From NCBI GenBank assembly GCA_049514435.1, contig JBEKVB010000019.1, positions 1 to 39,019 of the forward strand: a stretch of 39,019 bases of DNA, in the 5' to 3' direction. A model generated the notes under the pieces. That model was not told where the DNA came from and ran no database searches. It saw only the letters and a list, made by a program, of their open reading frames with translations. How positions within the stretch are numbered: position 1 is the first letter of the stretch; every line of letters starts with the position of its first letter. A program made the position numbers and the translations under genes. Source of the DNA: UBA4810 sp002479215. GTDB taxonomy: Bacteria > Desulfobacterota > Syntrophia > Syntrophales > Smithellaceae. Shown here in pieces: positions 16,376 through 24,076 of the stretch.

Positions 16376-16754
16376 TCAGTTTTACCGATTGTGTCTTTCC
16401 TGCTTTGGCAATTTTGATATTAATTGTCCACGCACCCGACATGGAAAAATTAAGTGTGGAAGTATATCTACCGCCTTTTAAATCCGCCTTAGCCTTATAA
16501 TTCATGGCCGGCATCCCGGGCATTGCCGGCATTCCATAATCCACAACTACTGTCGCCTCGGTGACATCTTTGCCCTCCGCGTCTTTGATGACGATATCCA
16601 TTTTGTTTTCTCCCGTAACGGGCGGATTTTTATCGATCTTGATTTGGACAGTATAATCGCCACTCTTTTTTATGATCTCAAAATCCTTTGCATTAGCCAA
16701 ACCGATTGTCAACAAAAGCGCCATAGCTGCCGATATTACAATTATATGTTTCAT
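16359..16754 (-). CDS. YtkA/FixH-like secreted protein with Met-rich motif
   Basis: A 131-residue exported protein: signal peptide about 1-22 (ends ANA), then an immunoglobulin-like beta domain of the YtkA/FixH type (GENKMDIVIKDAEGKDV, GRYTSTLNFSMSGAWTINI). The loop GMPAMPGMPAMNY places methionines at 75, 78, 81 and 84, a plausible soft-metal site. It heads the cus operon and overlaps the channel gene by 17 nt. No CusF is present, so it may take that periplasmic copper-carrier role; this is inference. Ribosome site TTAGGAGGAAATA is strong. A weak promoter could lie in 16755-16815 but I could not fix one. Confidence 0.85.
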   Translation of the reverse strand: MKHIIVISAAMALLLTIGLANAKDFEIIKKSGDYTVQIKIDKNPPVTGENKMDIVIKDAEGKDVTEATVVVDYGMPAMPGMPAMNYKAKADLKGGRYTSTLNFSMSGAWTINIKIAKAGKTQSVKLNVDVK

Positions 16755-16813
16755 TATTATTTCCTCCTAATTTTATCGTATATTTGTAAAAGATATTAAT
16801 TGTTCCTGTAGAG

Positions 16814-17431
16814 TCAAGTTACCTGCATTAAATTATTGATATTTCGTGCCGTAATTTCCGGATCGGGTGACGCGCAAATTGCCGATACAACGGCAACGCA
16901 ATCAGCGCCGGCCTTCACAACTTCTCTGACGTTGGACTCGTTAATTCCCCCTATTGCGACCAGATGATGACGGCTAGAAGCTTTGATTTTGGAAAGACCT
17001 TCCAAGCCCCAGGCGCCTTTTGTATCCGCCTTGGTTGGTGTCGGGAAAACCGGACTAACGCCGATATAACTTACATCCAGTTTTTGGCTGGCCTCGACAT
17101 CTTTCCATGTTTCCACCGATAAACCTATTATTGCTTTTTGCCCCATAAGTTTTCGAACAATTTCATAAGGCATATCTTCCTGGCCGATATGTACGCCTTC
17201 GGCCCCGCAGGCGAGAGCCACATCAACGCGGTCATTTATTATCAGTGGAATTTTATACGGTTCTAAAAGCTTTTTAACTCTTTTGGCTTCTTCCACAAAA
17301 GAGCGTGTGGAAACATCTTTTTCACGCAATTGCACATAAGCGACACCGCCTTTAACCGCCTTTATAATTACTTCTTCCAAAGGCTTTCCTCCGCATAAAC
17401 GGCGGTCGGTCACCAGATACAATCCGTGCAT
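16814..17431 (-). CDS. thiE: Thiamine-phosphate synthase
   Basis: A cytosolic TIM-barrel enzyme of 205 residues that joins hydroxymethylpyrimidine diphosphate and thiazole phosphate to make thiamine monophosphate. Family motifs are clear: LYLVTDRRLCGG at the start, VQLREKD (pyrimidine/diphosphate side), LIINDRVDVALACGAEGVHIGQED in the middle, GVSPVFPTPTK and the phosphate-binding AIGGI. Length is normal. It begins 2 nt after thiM (stop 17434) and is the last gene of the sulfur-centred string. No TPP riboswitch is seen upstream of the pair, so control is probably through the operon. Confidence 0.95.
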   Translation of the reverse strand: MHGLYLVTDRRLCGGKPLEEVIIKAVKGGVAYVQLREKDVSTRSFVEEAKRVKKLLEPYKIPLIINDRVDVALACGAEGVHIGQEDMPYEIVRKLMGQKAIIGLSVETWKDVEASQKLDVSYIGVSPVFPTPTKADTKGAWGLEGLSKIKASSRHHLVAIGGINESNVREVVKAGADCVAVVSAICASPDPEITARNINNLMQVT

Positions 17432-17433
17432 AA

Positions 17434-18237
17434 CTAATCCTCGACTTTTAAACGCTGACTAATATCTCTCTCGGATAGGTGGTAAAGAATATCCAGAAAA
17501 TGAGTCTGAAGGCTGCCGGGTCCTGCGGCAACGTCTGCCGCCATTTCTCCGGCAATTCCCATTACTGCCATGGCCTTAACCGTAGCGGCAAAGGCTGATT
17601 TTTCTACAGCGGCAAAAGCGCCGCATAAGGCTGATGCCGTACAGCCCAAACCGGTAACTTTTGTCATCAGCGGATGACCGTTTTTGACCTTCATAATTTT
17701 TTCTTTACCGATAATATAATCAGTTGCTCCGCTGATGCAGATGACACATTTATGAGTTTCGCATAATTTTTGCGCTATATCAATTGCTGCATCTGAAGAT
17801 GAAGCGCTATCCACGCCCTTTGTTTTGGATTTATCGTCATACAAAGCCATAATTTCGGAGGCATTACCGCGGATGATAGTCGGCGGTTCGCTATTAATCA
17901 GTTCTCTAGATGTTTGTGTCCGGTAACTGGTTGCTCCCGCGCCAACGGGATCCAGAATGATGGGAATGCTTTTTTTTCGGGCTTGGCTGAGAGCCTTCAG
18001 CATCGAGTAAATCCAGGGCTTGCTCAATGTGCCGATGTTAATTACCAGGGCCGATGCAATGTTGACCATTTCCTCCACTTCTTCTTCCGCATGCGCCATC
18101 ACTGGAGATGCTCCCAGTGCCAGTAAGGCGTTGGCTGTATTATTCATCGCCACGTAATTGGTAATGTTATGAACAACTGGTGATTTCTGCCGGATCATTT
18201 CTATTGATTTATAAATTTCCGACGCTGTTATCTTCAT
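17434..18237 (-). CDS. thiM: Hydroxyethylthiazole kinase
   Basis: A 267-residue cytosolic kinase of the ribokinase-like fold that phosphorylates the thiazole alcohol for thiamine salvage. Diagnostic text includes SPVVHNITNYVAMNNTANAL at the substrate site, ILDPVGAGATSYRT, GNASEIMAL, and the anion-hole/catalytic VTGLGCTASAL near residue 195-205. The start at 18237 has AAGGGAGAATC. Just before that ribosome site the RNA can form CCTTAA/TTAAGG (18244-18263 region), which might modulate initiation. It is adjacent to thiE, with no thiD or other de novo thiamine genes nearby, so salvage is suggested. Confidence 0.95.
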   Translation of the reverse strand: MKITASEIYKSIEMIRQKSPVVHNITNYVAMNNTANALLALGASPVMAHAEEEVEEMVNIASALVINIGTLSKPWIYSMLKALSQARKKSIPIILDPVGAGATSYRTQTSRELINSEPPTIIRGNASEIMALYDDKSKTKGVDSASSSDAAIDIAQKLCETHKCVICISGATDYIIGKEKIMKVKNGHPLMTKVTGLGCTASALCGAFAAVEKSAFAATVKAMAVMGIAGEMAADVAAGPGSLQTHFLDILYHLSERDISQRLKVED

Positions 18238-18289
18238 GATTCTCCCTTAATTCTATATTTAAGGCATTATATATTGGAGAGGGTTATTA

Positions 18290-19249
18290 TTAAACTCCTA
18301 TTCCTTCGAATAAAACAGTGGAGAGATATCTTTCACCGGCATCGGGGAAAATGACAACGATATTTTTTCCGGCGAATTCATCTAGTTTTGCCAGCCTTAC
18401 AGCTACTGCTCCCGCTGCGCCGCAGGAGATACCGACCAGAATTCCTTCTTCCCGCGCCAGCCTGCGAGCAAATTCGACGGCTTCCATACTGTCTATCTGT
18501 TCGACGCGGTCGACGAGAGATAAATCAAGGGTGTCCGGAATAAATCCCGCGCCGATCCCCTGTATTTTGTGCGGCCCCGGTTTCAGCTCTTGACCGGCGA
18601 GTTTCTGGCTGATAATCGGGCTTTCCTTTGGTTCCACGGCCACCGAGATAATTTTTTTACCCATTTTATTTTTAATGTAACGAGATATCCCGGTAATTGT
18701 TCCGCCGGTTCCGACTCCCGATACAAGGACATCAACCGCTCCCTCCGTATCGTTCCAGATTTCCGGTCCGGTCGTCTTTTCGTGGATGGCGGGGTTGGCC
18801 GGATTTTTAAACTGCTGTGGTAAAAAATATTTCTTTGGGTCGGAAGCGGCAATGGCTTCCGCTTTGGCAATCGCGCCTTTCATGCCTTCCGGGCCAGGGG
18901 TTAGAACGAGATTAGCTCCAAAAGCGGCCAGCACTCGTCGCCGCTCAATGCTCATTGTCTCGGGCATGGTCAAGGTTAATTTGTATCCGCGTGCCGCCGC
19001 CACATAAGCCAGGGCGATACCCGTGTTCCCGCTGGTCGGTTCAATAATCTCTACTCCGACTTTGAGCAATCCCTTCTTCTCCGCATCCCAGATCATGGCG
19101 GCACCGATGCGGCACTTGACGGAATAGGCGGGGTTGCGCCCCTCAATCTTAGCCAGAACGGTAGCCTTTGCACCTTTAATCACGTGGTTGAGTCTTACAA
19201 GCGGTGTGTTGCCGATGGATTGTGAATTATCATCATATATCTTTTTCAT
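18290..19249 (-). CDS. cysK: Cysteine synthase (O-acetylserine sulfhydrylase)
   Basis: A 319-residue PLP enzyme of fold type II that makes cysteine from O-acetylserine and sulfide. The Schiff-base lysine is K45 in NPAYSVKCRIG; the substrate loop TSGNTG and the phosphate cradle GVGTGGTITG follow in order, then GISCGAAG and the C-terminal FPDAGERYLST. Length matches CysK (about 310-320) rather than CysM. Start follows ATAGGAGATAGGTC. It lies 86 nt after metY, with a strong hairpin between, and 53 nt before thiM. Confidence 0.95.
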   Translation of the reverse strand: MKKIYDDNSQSIGNTPLVRLNHVIKGAKATVLAKIEGRNPAYSVKCRIGAAMIWDAEKKGLLKVGVEIIEPTSGNTGIALAYVAAARGYKLTLTMPETMSIERRRVLAAFGANLVLTPGPEGMKGAIAKAEAIAASDPKKYFLPQQFKNPANPAIHEKTTGPEIWNDTEGAVDVLVSGVGTGGTITGISRYIKNKMGKKIISVAVEPKESPIISQKLAGQELKPGPHKIQGIGAGFIPDTLDLSLVDRVEQIDSMEAVEFARRLAREEGILVGISCGAAGAVAVRLAKLDEFAGKNIVVIFPDAGERYLSTVLFEGIGV

Positions 19250-19274
19250 GACCTATCTCCTATTTTTCCAATAA

Positions 19275-19315
19275 TTTATTCTCCCCATCATCCCAGTGAC
19301 GATGGGGAGAATAAA
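19275..19315. promoter_or_regulatory. Strong 15-bp hairpin between metY and cysK
   Basis: A perfect 15-bp inverted repeat (19275-19289 and 19301-19315, core CTCCCCATC/GATGGGGAG) encloses an 11-nt loop. It lies 20 nt past the metY stop. On the transcribed minus strand it is followed by ATTATTGGAAAAATAGG rather than a U tract, so a partial terminator or an RNA-processing/stabilising stem separating metY from cysK is more likely than a full terminator. Confidence 0.6.
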
Positions 19316-19334
19316 GTTTTCAGGCCGCTGAGAC

Positions 19335-20618
19335 TTACGTTTTCGTCAGCGCCTGCTCAATATCCGCCAGAATATCGTCGATATGTTCGATGCCAATGGA
19401 CAGGCGGATGAAATCCGGTGTCACTCCCGTGGCCAACTGTTCTTTCGGCGACAACTGTTGATGCGTTGTCGTTGCCGGATGGATGGCCAGGCTTTTCGCA
19501 TCGCCGACATTGGCCAAATGCGAAATTAGCTGCAGTGAATTAATAAATTTTTTACCTGCCTCGATTCCGCCTTTGATTCCAAAACCAAGTATCGCCCCCA
19601 CGCCTTTAGCTAAGTATTTGGCAGCTCTTTTTTTCTCCGGGCTGGAAGTAAGCCCCGGGTAATTGACCCAGCTTACTTGGGGATGTTTCTCCAGAAATTC
19701 AGCTACGGCCATGGCGTTTTCCGAATGGCGCACCATCCTTAAATGCAATGTTTCCAAACCCTGTAAAAACAGGAACGAATTAAACGGGGATAGGGCTGGT
19801 CCCAAATCACGCAACAGCACAACACGGGCTTTAATTATATAAGCCATGTTTCCCAAAGCCTCGACGAAGTTAAGGCCATGATAACCGGGCTCAGCATCAG
19901 CAATTAGTGGAAATTTTCCATTGGTCCAGTCGAATTTTCCCGACTCAACAATAATACCGCCTAAGGAAGTACCGTGCCCGCCGATGAACTTTGTTGCCGA
20001 GTAAACAACAATATCTACGCCGAAATCAATGGGGCGCAAAAGGTAGGGAGAAACAGTATTATCCAGAACAAAGGGGATGCCGTGTTTGTGAGCGACACCG
20101 GCAATGCCTTCCAGATCGGCGACATCCAGCTTAGGATTGCCTATGGATTCAGCATATACCGCTTTTGTTTTGGGAGTGATGGCTTTCGAAAGCTCCTTCA
20201 AATCATTGGACTTGACGAAGTTGACTTTAAGTCCCAGGCGCGGAAAAGTGTAATGAAATAAATTGTATGTTCCGCCGTAGAGATTATCCGCTGAGACAAT
20301 TTCATCTCCGGCGCGCGCGATATTGAGCAGGGCGAGAGTTATTGCCGACTGCCCGCTGGCTACTGCCAGCGCGCCTATGCCTCCATCAAGCAGGGCAATC
20401 CTCTTTTCCAACACATCCGTAGTCGGATTCATGAGCCGCGTATAAATATTACCGAATTCCTTCAATCCGAAAAGGCTGGCCGCATGCTCGGTATCCTTGA
20501 ATTGATAAGAAGTTGTCTGATATATAGGCACTGCTCTGGAGCCGGTTGCCGGATCAGGTTCCTGTCCCCCATGTAGAAGTAAGCTTTCTAATTTTAATTG
20601 ATTATCAATTTTACTCAT
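19335..20618 (-). CDS. metY: O-acetylhomoserine sulfhydrylase
   Basis: A 427-residue PLP enzyme of the Cys/Met-metabolism family that makes homocysteine directly from O-acetylhomoserine and sulfide. The Schiff-base lysine is K210 in VYSATKFIGGHG; PIYQTTSYQF, YTRLMNPTTDVLE, ASGQSAIT and the C-terminal RLSIGIEHIDDILADIEQAL are all typical. The length of about 427 and the text fit MetY rather than cystathionine gamma-synthase or beta-lyase (about 380-400). It follows fdhD by 89 nt and has its own ribosome site GAAAGGAGAATAAA. A candidate promoter lies in that gap. Confidence 0.94.
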   Translation of the reverse strand: MSKIDNQLKLESLLLHGGQEPDPATGSRAVPIYQTTSYQFKDTEHAASLFGLKEFGNIYTRLMNPTTDVLEKRIALLDGGIGALAVASGQSAITLALLNIARAGDEIVSADNLYGGTYNLFHYTFPRLGLKVNFVKSNDLKELSKAITPKTKAVYAESIGNPKLDVADLEGIAGVAHKHGIPFVLDNTVSPYLLRPIDFGVDIVVYSATKFIGGHGTSLGGIIVESGKFDWTNGKFPLIADAEPGYHGLNFVEALGNMAYIIKARVVLLRDLGPALSPFNSFLFLQGLETLHLRMVRHSENAMAVAEFLEKHPQVSWVNYPGLTSSPEKKRAAKYLAKGVGAILGFGIKGGIEAGKKFINSLQLISHLANVGDAKSLAIHPATTTHQQLSPKEQLATGVTPDFIRLSIGIEHIDDILADIEQALTKT

Positions 20619-20644
20619 TTTATTCTCCTTTCAATATGCAAATA

Positions 20645-20674
20645 ATTTTATTAAGTATCATAATAGTAGATCAA
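20645..20674 (-). promoter_or_regulatory. Possible internal promoter before metY
   Basis: On the minus strand TTGATC (20674-20669) and TAAAAT (20650-20645) are spaced 18 nt apart. The match is moderate. It would allow metY-cysK-thiM-thiE to be transcribed apart from rrf2-mnmA-fdhD. Confidence 0.35.
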
Positions 20675-20707
20675 CAGATTCTCTCTTCAGAGCTATAAAC
20701 AAACATT

Positions 20708-21439
20708 TTAGCCCCCCCTTACCAAACCGACGATAGTAAGTCCGACTTGTCTCGCCAGCAAAACAGCCTGATTGGTCGGAGCGCCGATTGCGGCTAAAAC
20801 CGGCATCCGGCATCGGAGAGCCTTCGACAGGATCTTCGATGAAATTCTCCCACTCGTTAAAAGAATTTTGTCCGTAAAACCGATATTAGTATAAAGGGCT
20901 TCTCCAATTACTTTATCCATGGCGTTGTGCCGTCCGATGTCATCGCGGGGAATGATAATTTTATCGCGTGACGCCAAAGCGGCGCTATGGATGCCATGAG
21001 TCAATTGGTGTTCCGGCGATTGTTTCTGAAATATCTTCATAAATTCTCTGATAACCTCGCTTTTGACATTAAAGTCGCTGCCGATTTTAACCCGGTTTAT
21101 TAGGTCCAAAGGATTATGAAAAATCACTCCTTTCCCGCAACCGGATGTATAAATTCTTTTAAAGATCAGATCGTCCGCGAAACCATCTCCCTCAATTTTT
21201 ACGCCTGCCTTCCAGCGTTCCGTATCTATTGTTAAAGATTTCTGCTGAGATAAATTTTGGATAAGACCATTAGTAAAAAGAAATCCTGTCACCAGATTTT
21301 TCAGATGTTCCGGACTGCAAAGAAGCGTTGCTAATTCTCTGCCGTTCACTTCTATCGTCAAGGGCACTTCTTCACTTACCGGCATCTGGGCTGATTTTTT
21401 TTCTCCATGATCAATAATAGTTACCTGTAAATTTTCCAT
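20708..21439 (-). CDS. fdhD: FdhD sulfur-transfer protein for formate dehydrogenase
   Basis: A 243-residue FdhD homologue, which passes sulfur from a cysteine desulfurase to the molybdenum or tungsten pterin cofactor of formate dehydrogenase. It has the EVPLTIEVNGRELATLLCSP N-terminal text, GFLFTNGLI, the active loop YTSGCGKG, HGIHSAALA, RDDIGRHNAMDKVIG and LLTSGRISSKIL. The active loop carries only one cysteine (C101); E. coli FdhD has two (C121, C124). Single-cysteine loops of this kind occur in other anaerobes as far as I recall. It follows mnmA by 8 nt. The formate dehydrogenase itself is not in the window. Confidence 0.94.
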   Translation of the reverse strand: MENLQVTIIDHGEKKSAQMPVSEEVPLTIEVNGRELATLLCSPEHLKNLVTGFLFTNGLIQNLSQQKSLTIDTERWKAGVKIEGDGFADDLIFKRIYTSGCGKGVIFHNPLDLINRVKIGSDFNVKSEVIREFMKIFQKQSPEHQLTHGIHSAALASRDKIIIPRDDIGRHNAMDKVIGEALYTNIGFTDKILLTSGRISSKILSKALRCRMPVLAAIGAPTNQAVLLARQVGLTIVGLVRGG

Positions 21440-21447
21440 AGCGACTC

Positions 21448-22530
21448 TTATAAACTGCGAATAACTTTCTCAATTACGCCGCCGCCCAATACTTCATCTC
21501 CAGCATAGAAAACAACAGCCTGTCCCGGCGTAATGGATTCCTGGGTTTCTTTAAAAATAACTTTTAAATTTTCACCTTCTGCCGAAATTTTACAGCGCGC
21601 CGGTTTTTTCCGGTAGCGAATCTTGGCTTCAACCTCAATGGGCAATTCGCCGGTCAGGAGATTAATATTGCCGGCAATCAGTCCTTTTGCCTGCAGGGCT
21701 TTTTTTTCGCCGACAATAACCTGATTTTTTCTCGCATCGATCTCCACCACATAAAGCGGCGTTTTTGAGCTGATTCCTAATCCGCTGCGCTGGCCAATGG
21801 TGTAAAAAAAAATGCCGCTATGCCTTCCTAAAATATTTCCCGCCATATCTACAATATCGCCTTTGACCGAGGACAAATTCTTCTCCAGAAAAAACTGCCT
21901 ATAGTCGCCTTGAGTTACAAAACAAATATCCTGGCTTTCGGCTTTTTGCGCTACATGCAGTCCCTTCTTTTTGGCTACGGTGCGGACTTCTTCCTTGCTC
22001 CAAGAGCCCAAAGGAAAAAGTATTGAAGATAAATCACCTGTCTTAATCGGATAAAGAAAATAGGTCTGATCTTTAATCCTGTCTTTCGGACGCATTAAAT
22101 GCCATGTGTCTTCGCACTTTTCAATGCGGGCGTAATGGCCTGTGGCTAAATAATCAAAACCAATGCCGCGGGCTTTATCTAAAAGAATGCCGAATTTAAG
22201 GTAACGGTTACAGTCGATGCAAGGGTTCGGTGTTTTGCCTCTTTGATATTCCGCCGTAAATTTATTTATAACATATTCTTCCATCTCCTGGGCAAAGTCG
22301 AAAACAAAATGGGGAATTTGCAGTTGATTGCAGACATGCTTTGCATCGTCTATGGCATCAAGTCCGCAGCAGCGGGTACGCTCGCCGTTCTCGCGGATGC
22401 CGAGACACATCGTCACACCGGTCACGGCATAACCATCCTCTTTGAGGAGCAAAGCGGCGACAGAAGAATCCACACCGCCGCTCATGGCTACAAGGACTTT
22501 TTTCCTCATAAGGTTATCGGAATGATTCAT
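21448..22530 (-). CDS. mnmA: tRNA-specific 2-thiouridylase
   Basis: A 360-residue cytosolic enzyme that installs sulfur at C2 of the wobble uridine in Lys, Glu and Gln tRNAs using ATP. The PP-loop SGGVDSS lies at about residues 17-23. Catalytic cysteines are C104 (NPCIDCNRYLKFG) and C203 (SQDICFVTQGDY), matching C102/C199 of E. coli. C-terminal central and beta-barrel domains are complete, with GQAVVFY near the end. ATG 22530 is used, but the internal ATG at residue 8 (MRKKVLVAMSGG) is an equally plausible start. It starts 17 nt after the rrf2 stop. No cysteine desulfurase gene is next to it, unlike many genomes. Confidence 0.95.
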   Translation of the reverse strand: MNHSDNLMRKKVLVAMSGGVDSSVAALLLKEDGYAVTGVTMCLGIRENGERTRCCGLDAIDDAKHVCNQLQIPHFVFDFAQEMEEYVINKFTAEYQRGKTPNPCIDCNRYLKFGILLDKARGIGFDYLATGHYARIEKCEDTWHLMRPKDRIKDQTYFLYPIKTGDLSSILFPLGSWSKEEVRTVAKKKGLHVAQKAESQDICFVTQGDYRQFFLEKNLSSVKGDIVDMAGNILGRHSGIFFYTIGQRSGLGISSKTPLYVVEIDARKNQVIVGEKKALQAKGLIAGNINLLTGELPIEVEAKIRYRKKPARCKISAEGENLKVIFKETQESITPGQAVVFYAGDEVLGGGVIEKVIRSL

Positions 22531-22547
22531 ATTAATATATTTTTCGT

Positions 22548-22988
22548 TTAAATATAGCTCATAATATTGTTTCCCGCCTTTTCGCGGCGCGTCTTAACAA
22601 GGTCAGCCAGCGTAACGGAGTTTAGTGTTTCCCTGATCTTTTCGCCTAAAACAGACCAGATATCTCTTGTCGGGCAAATTCCCACCCGCGGGCACTTTTT
22701 AGGATTCTCTACACAGTCCACTAAACAAATTTTTCCTTCGAGGGCATCAAAAATATCTTGAACCGAAATTTCCTCCGGACGTTTAGCCAAAGTATAGCCG
22801 CCATGTGCTCCCCGTGTTGATTGAATTAAGCCGGCGCCTCTAAGCGGAATTACAATTATACTCAAATACTTTTCCGAAATCTCTTCTCTTTTAGCTATAT
22901 CTTTTAAAAATACGGGTTTTTTACCAAAATTTTCCGCCAAATCGGACATCATCCGTACCCCATACCGTGATCTTGTTGACAGTTTCAT
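22548..22988 (-). CDS. Rrf2-family transcriptional regulator, Fe-S type
   Basis: A 146-residue DNA-binding regulator (winged helix) from ATG 22988; an upstream TTG at 23000 would add four residues but ATG AAA CTG matches the usual family start MKLSTRSRYG. The recognition region ISEKYLSIIVIPLRGAGLI and the wing RGAHGGY are typical. Cysteines C88, C92, C99 and C105 (CLVDCVENPKKCPRVGIC) are of the kind that hold a 2Fe-2S cluster in IscR-like proteins, unlike the cysteine-free CymR. It heads mnmA-fdhD-metY-cysK-thiM-thiE, so it probably links Fe-S or sulfur status to sulfur use; autoregulation is suggested by the dyad upstream. Confidence 0.92.
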   Translation of the reverse strand: MKLSTRSRYGVRMMSDLAENFGKKPVFLKDIAKREEISEKYLSIIVIPLRGAGLIQSTRGAHGGYTLAKRPEEISVQDIFDALEGKICLVDCVENPKKCPRVGICPTRDIWSVLGEKIRETLNSVTLADLVKTRREKAGNNIMSYI

Positions 22989-23002
22989 TCCAATACCCAA
23001 TT

Positions 23003-23059
23003 AATACTACATAAACTATCTTTTTAGTAGTATTTAGGATAATGAGTGCTGTTTGTCAA
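23003..23059 (-). promoter_or_regulatory. rrf2 promoter with dyad operator
   Basis: On the minus strand TTGACA (23059-23054) is followed after 17 nt by TAAATA (23036-23031), a good -35 with a weak -10. Just downstream, covering the expected start site, is an 8-bp inverted repeat AATACTAC (23003-23010) and GTAGTATT (23027-23034) with a 16-nt spacer. A weak -10 with a dyad over the start is what an autorepressed Rrf2 gene would show. Confidence 0.55.
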
Positions 23060-23085
23060 GGATTTTTTTGGGGAACCGTTTTCTC

Positions 23086-23114
23086 TTGACACACGCGGGT
23101 GTCCTTTTTATAAT
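23086..23114 (+). promoter_or_regulatory. Consensus sigma-70 promoter of the enoyl-CoA hydratase gene
   Basis: TTGACA at 23086-23091 and TATAAT at 23109-23114 are separated by exactly 17 nt, a perfect consensus. Transcription should start near 23121, leaving a leader of about 55 nt. It is divergent from the rrf2 promoter, whose dyad ends some 50 nt upstream. Confidence 0.85.
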
Positions 23115-23175
23115 TACTCATTAAAGAATATCTGCCTGACTATTTTTTAAAAATAAATCCGAAAGGAAAAAGAAA

Positions 23176-23958
23176 ATGGCTTTTAAATACGAGAAATTAA
23201 ATGTGGAACAAGACGGCATGGTGGTAGTCGCGGCAATTAATCATCCGCCGGCAAACTCAATGGGGCAGGGTGTCTTGAGAGATCTGAATGACCTGCTTGA
23301 TAAATGTGAAAAGGACGATAATGTGCGGGTCATCGTTATCACCGGCAGCGGAGAAAAACTCTTTTCAGCTGGAGCCGATATTACTGAATTCGCGGGTCTA
23401 CAGGCCGGAAAAGTGCCCCAATACAACGGCAATGAAATCTATTTCAAGATCGAGAATTATCCGAAGGTCATTATTGCCGCGATACAGGGTGGTGCGTATG
23501 GCGGTGGTCTTGAACTGGCGTGTTGCTGCCATCTTAGAATCATGTCGGATGCCGCGACTTTGGGACTTCCCGAAGTGAAGCTAGGGCTAAATCCGGGATG
23601 GGGTGGAACACAGCGTCTGCCCAGGTTTATCGGTAAAACAAAAGCCCTTGAGCTTATGCTGACGGGAGATTTTATGCCGGCAAGAGATGCCTTGGCGCTG
23701 GGCCTTCTCAACAAGGTTGTGCCGAAAGAAAAGGTTATGGAAGAGGCCAAAGCTCTGGCCAAGAGACTTGCCGCGGGCGCTCCGGTAGCGCAGAGAGAAA
23801 TCATGAAAGCGGTCAGGCTGGGATTAGAAGCGAATATTCGTGACGGCGTCATGAAAATCGAAAGCGCGGCCAGTAAAGCGCTTGTCTTTACGGAAGATTT
23901 TAAGGAAGGCTCTAGGGCATTTTTGGAAAAAAGAGCGCCCAACTTCAAAGGCCGGTAA
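23176..23958 (+). CDS. Enoyl-CoA hydratase/isomerase family protein
   Basis: A 260-residue crotonase-fold enzyme that probably hydrates trans-2-enoyl-CoA in fatty or aromatic acid degradation. The oxyanion-hole region FSAGADITEF (about 63-72) and both catalytic glutamates of true hydratases are present: E113 in GGGLELA and E133 in LPEVKLGLNPGWGG. TQRLPRFIGK and the C-terminal EDFKEGSRAFLEKRAP are typical of short-chain enoyl-CoA hydratases. Start ATG 23176 follows GAAAGGAAAAAGAA. It is a single-gene unit with a consensus promoter and a strong terminator, which suggests high, steady expression. Confidence 0.95.
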   Translation: MAFKYEKLNVEQDGMVVVAAINHPPANSMGQGVLRDLNDLLDKCEKDDNVRVIVITGSGEKLFSAGADITEFAGLQAGKVPQYNGNEIYFKIENYPKVIIAAIQGGAYGGGLELACCCHLRIMSDAATLGLPEVKLGLNPGWGGTQRLPRFIGKTKALELMLTGDFMPARDALALGLLNKVVPKEKVMEEAKALAKRLAAGAPVAQREIMKAVRLGLEANIRDGVMKIESAASKALVFTEDFKEGSRAFLEKRAPNFKGR

Positions 23959-23993
23959 AGTATTGCGGTATTATTAAAATCCTGTTAATATTT

Positions 23994-24027
23994 ATGTCCC
24001 CCTTGGTAATCGGGGGACATTTTTTTA
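23994..24027 (+). terminator. Rho-independent terminator after the enoyl-CoA hydratase gene
   Basis: ATGTCCCCC (23994-24002) pairs perfectly with GGGGGACAT (24012-24020) around a 9-nt loop and is followed by a run of seven T. It lies 36 nt past the stop. Confidence 0.92.
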
Positions 24028-24076
24028 ATAGACCAACACATCACTTAGTGTTGCCGTGTAAAAGGAGTAATCTGCC

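Noticed and set aside
18238..18289. TPP riboswitch upstream of thiM-thiE
   Set aside because: Only 52 nt separate cysK from thiM, too short, and no THI-box sequence is visible.
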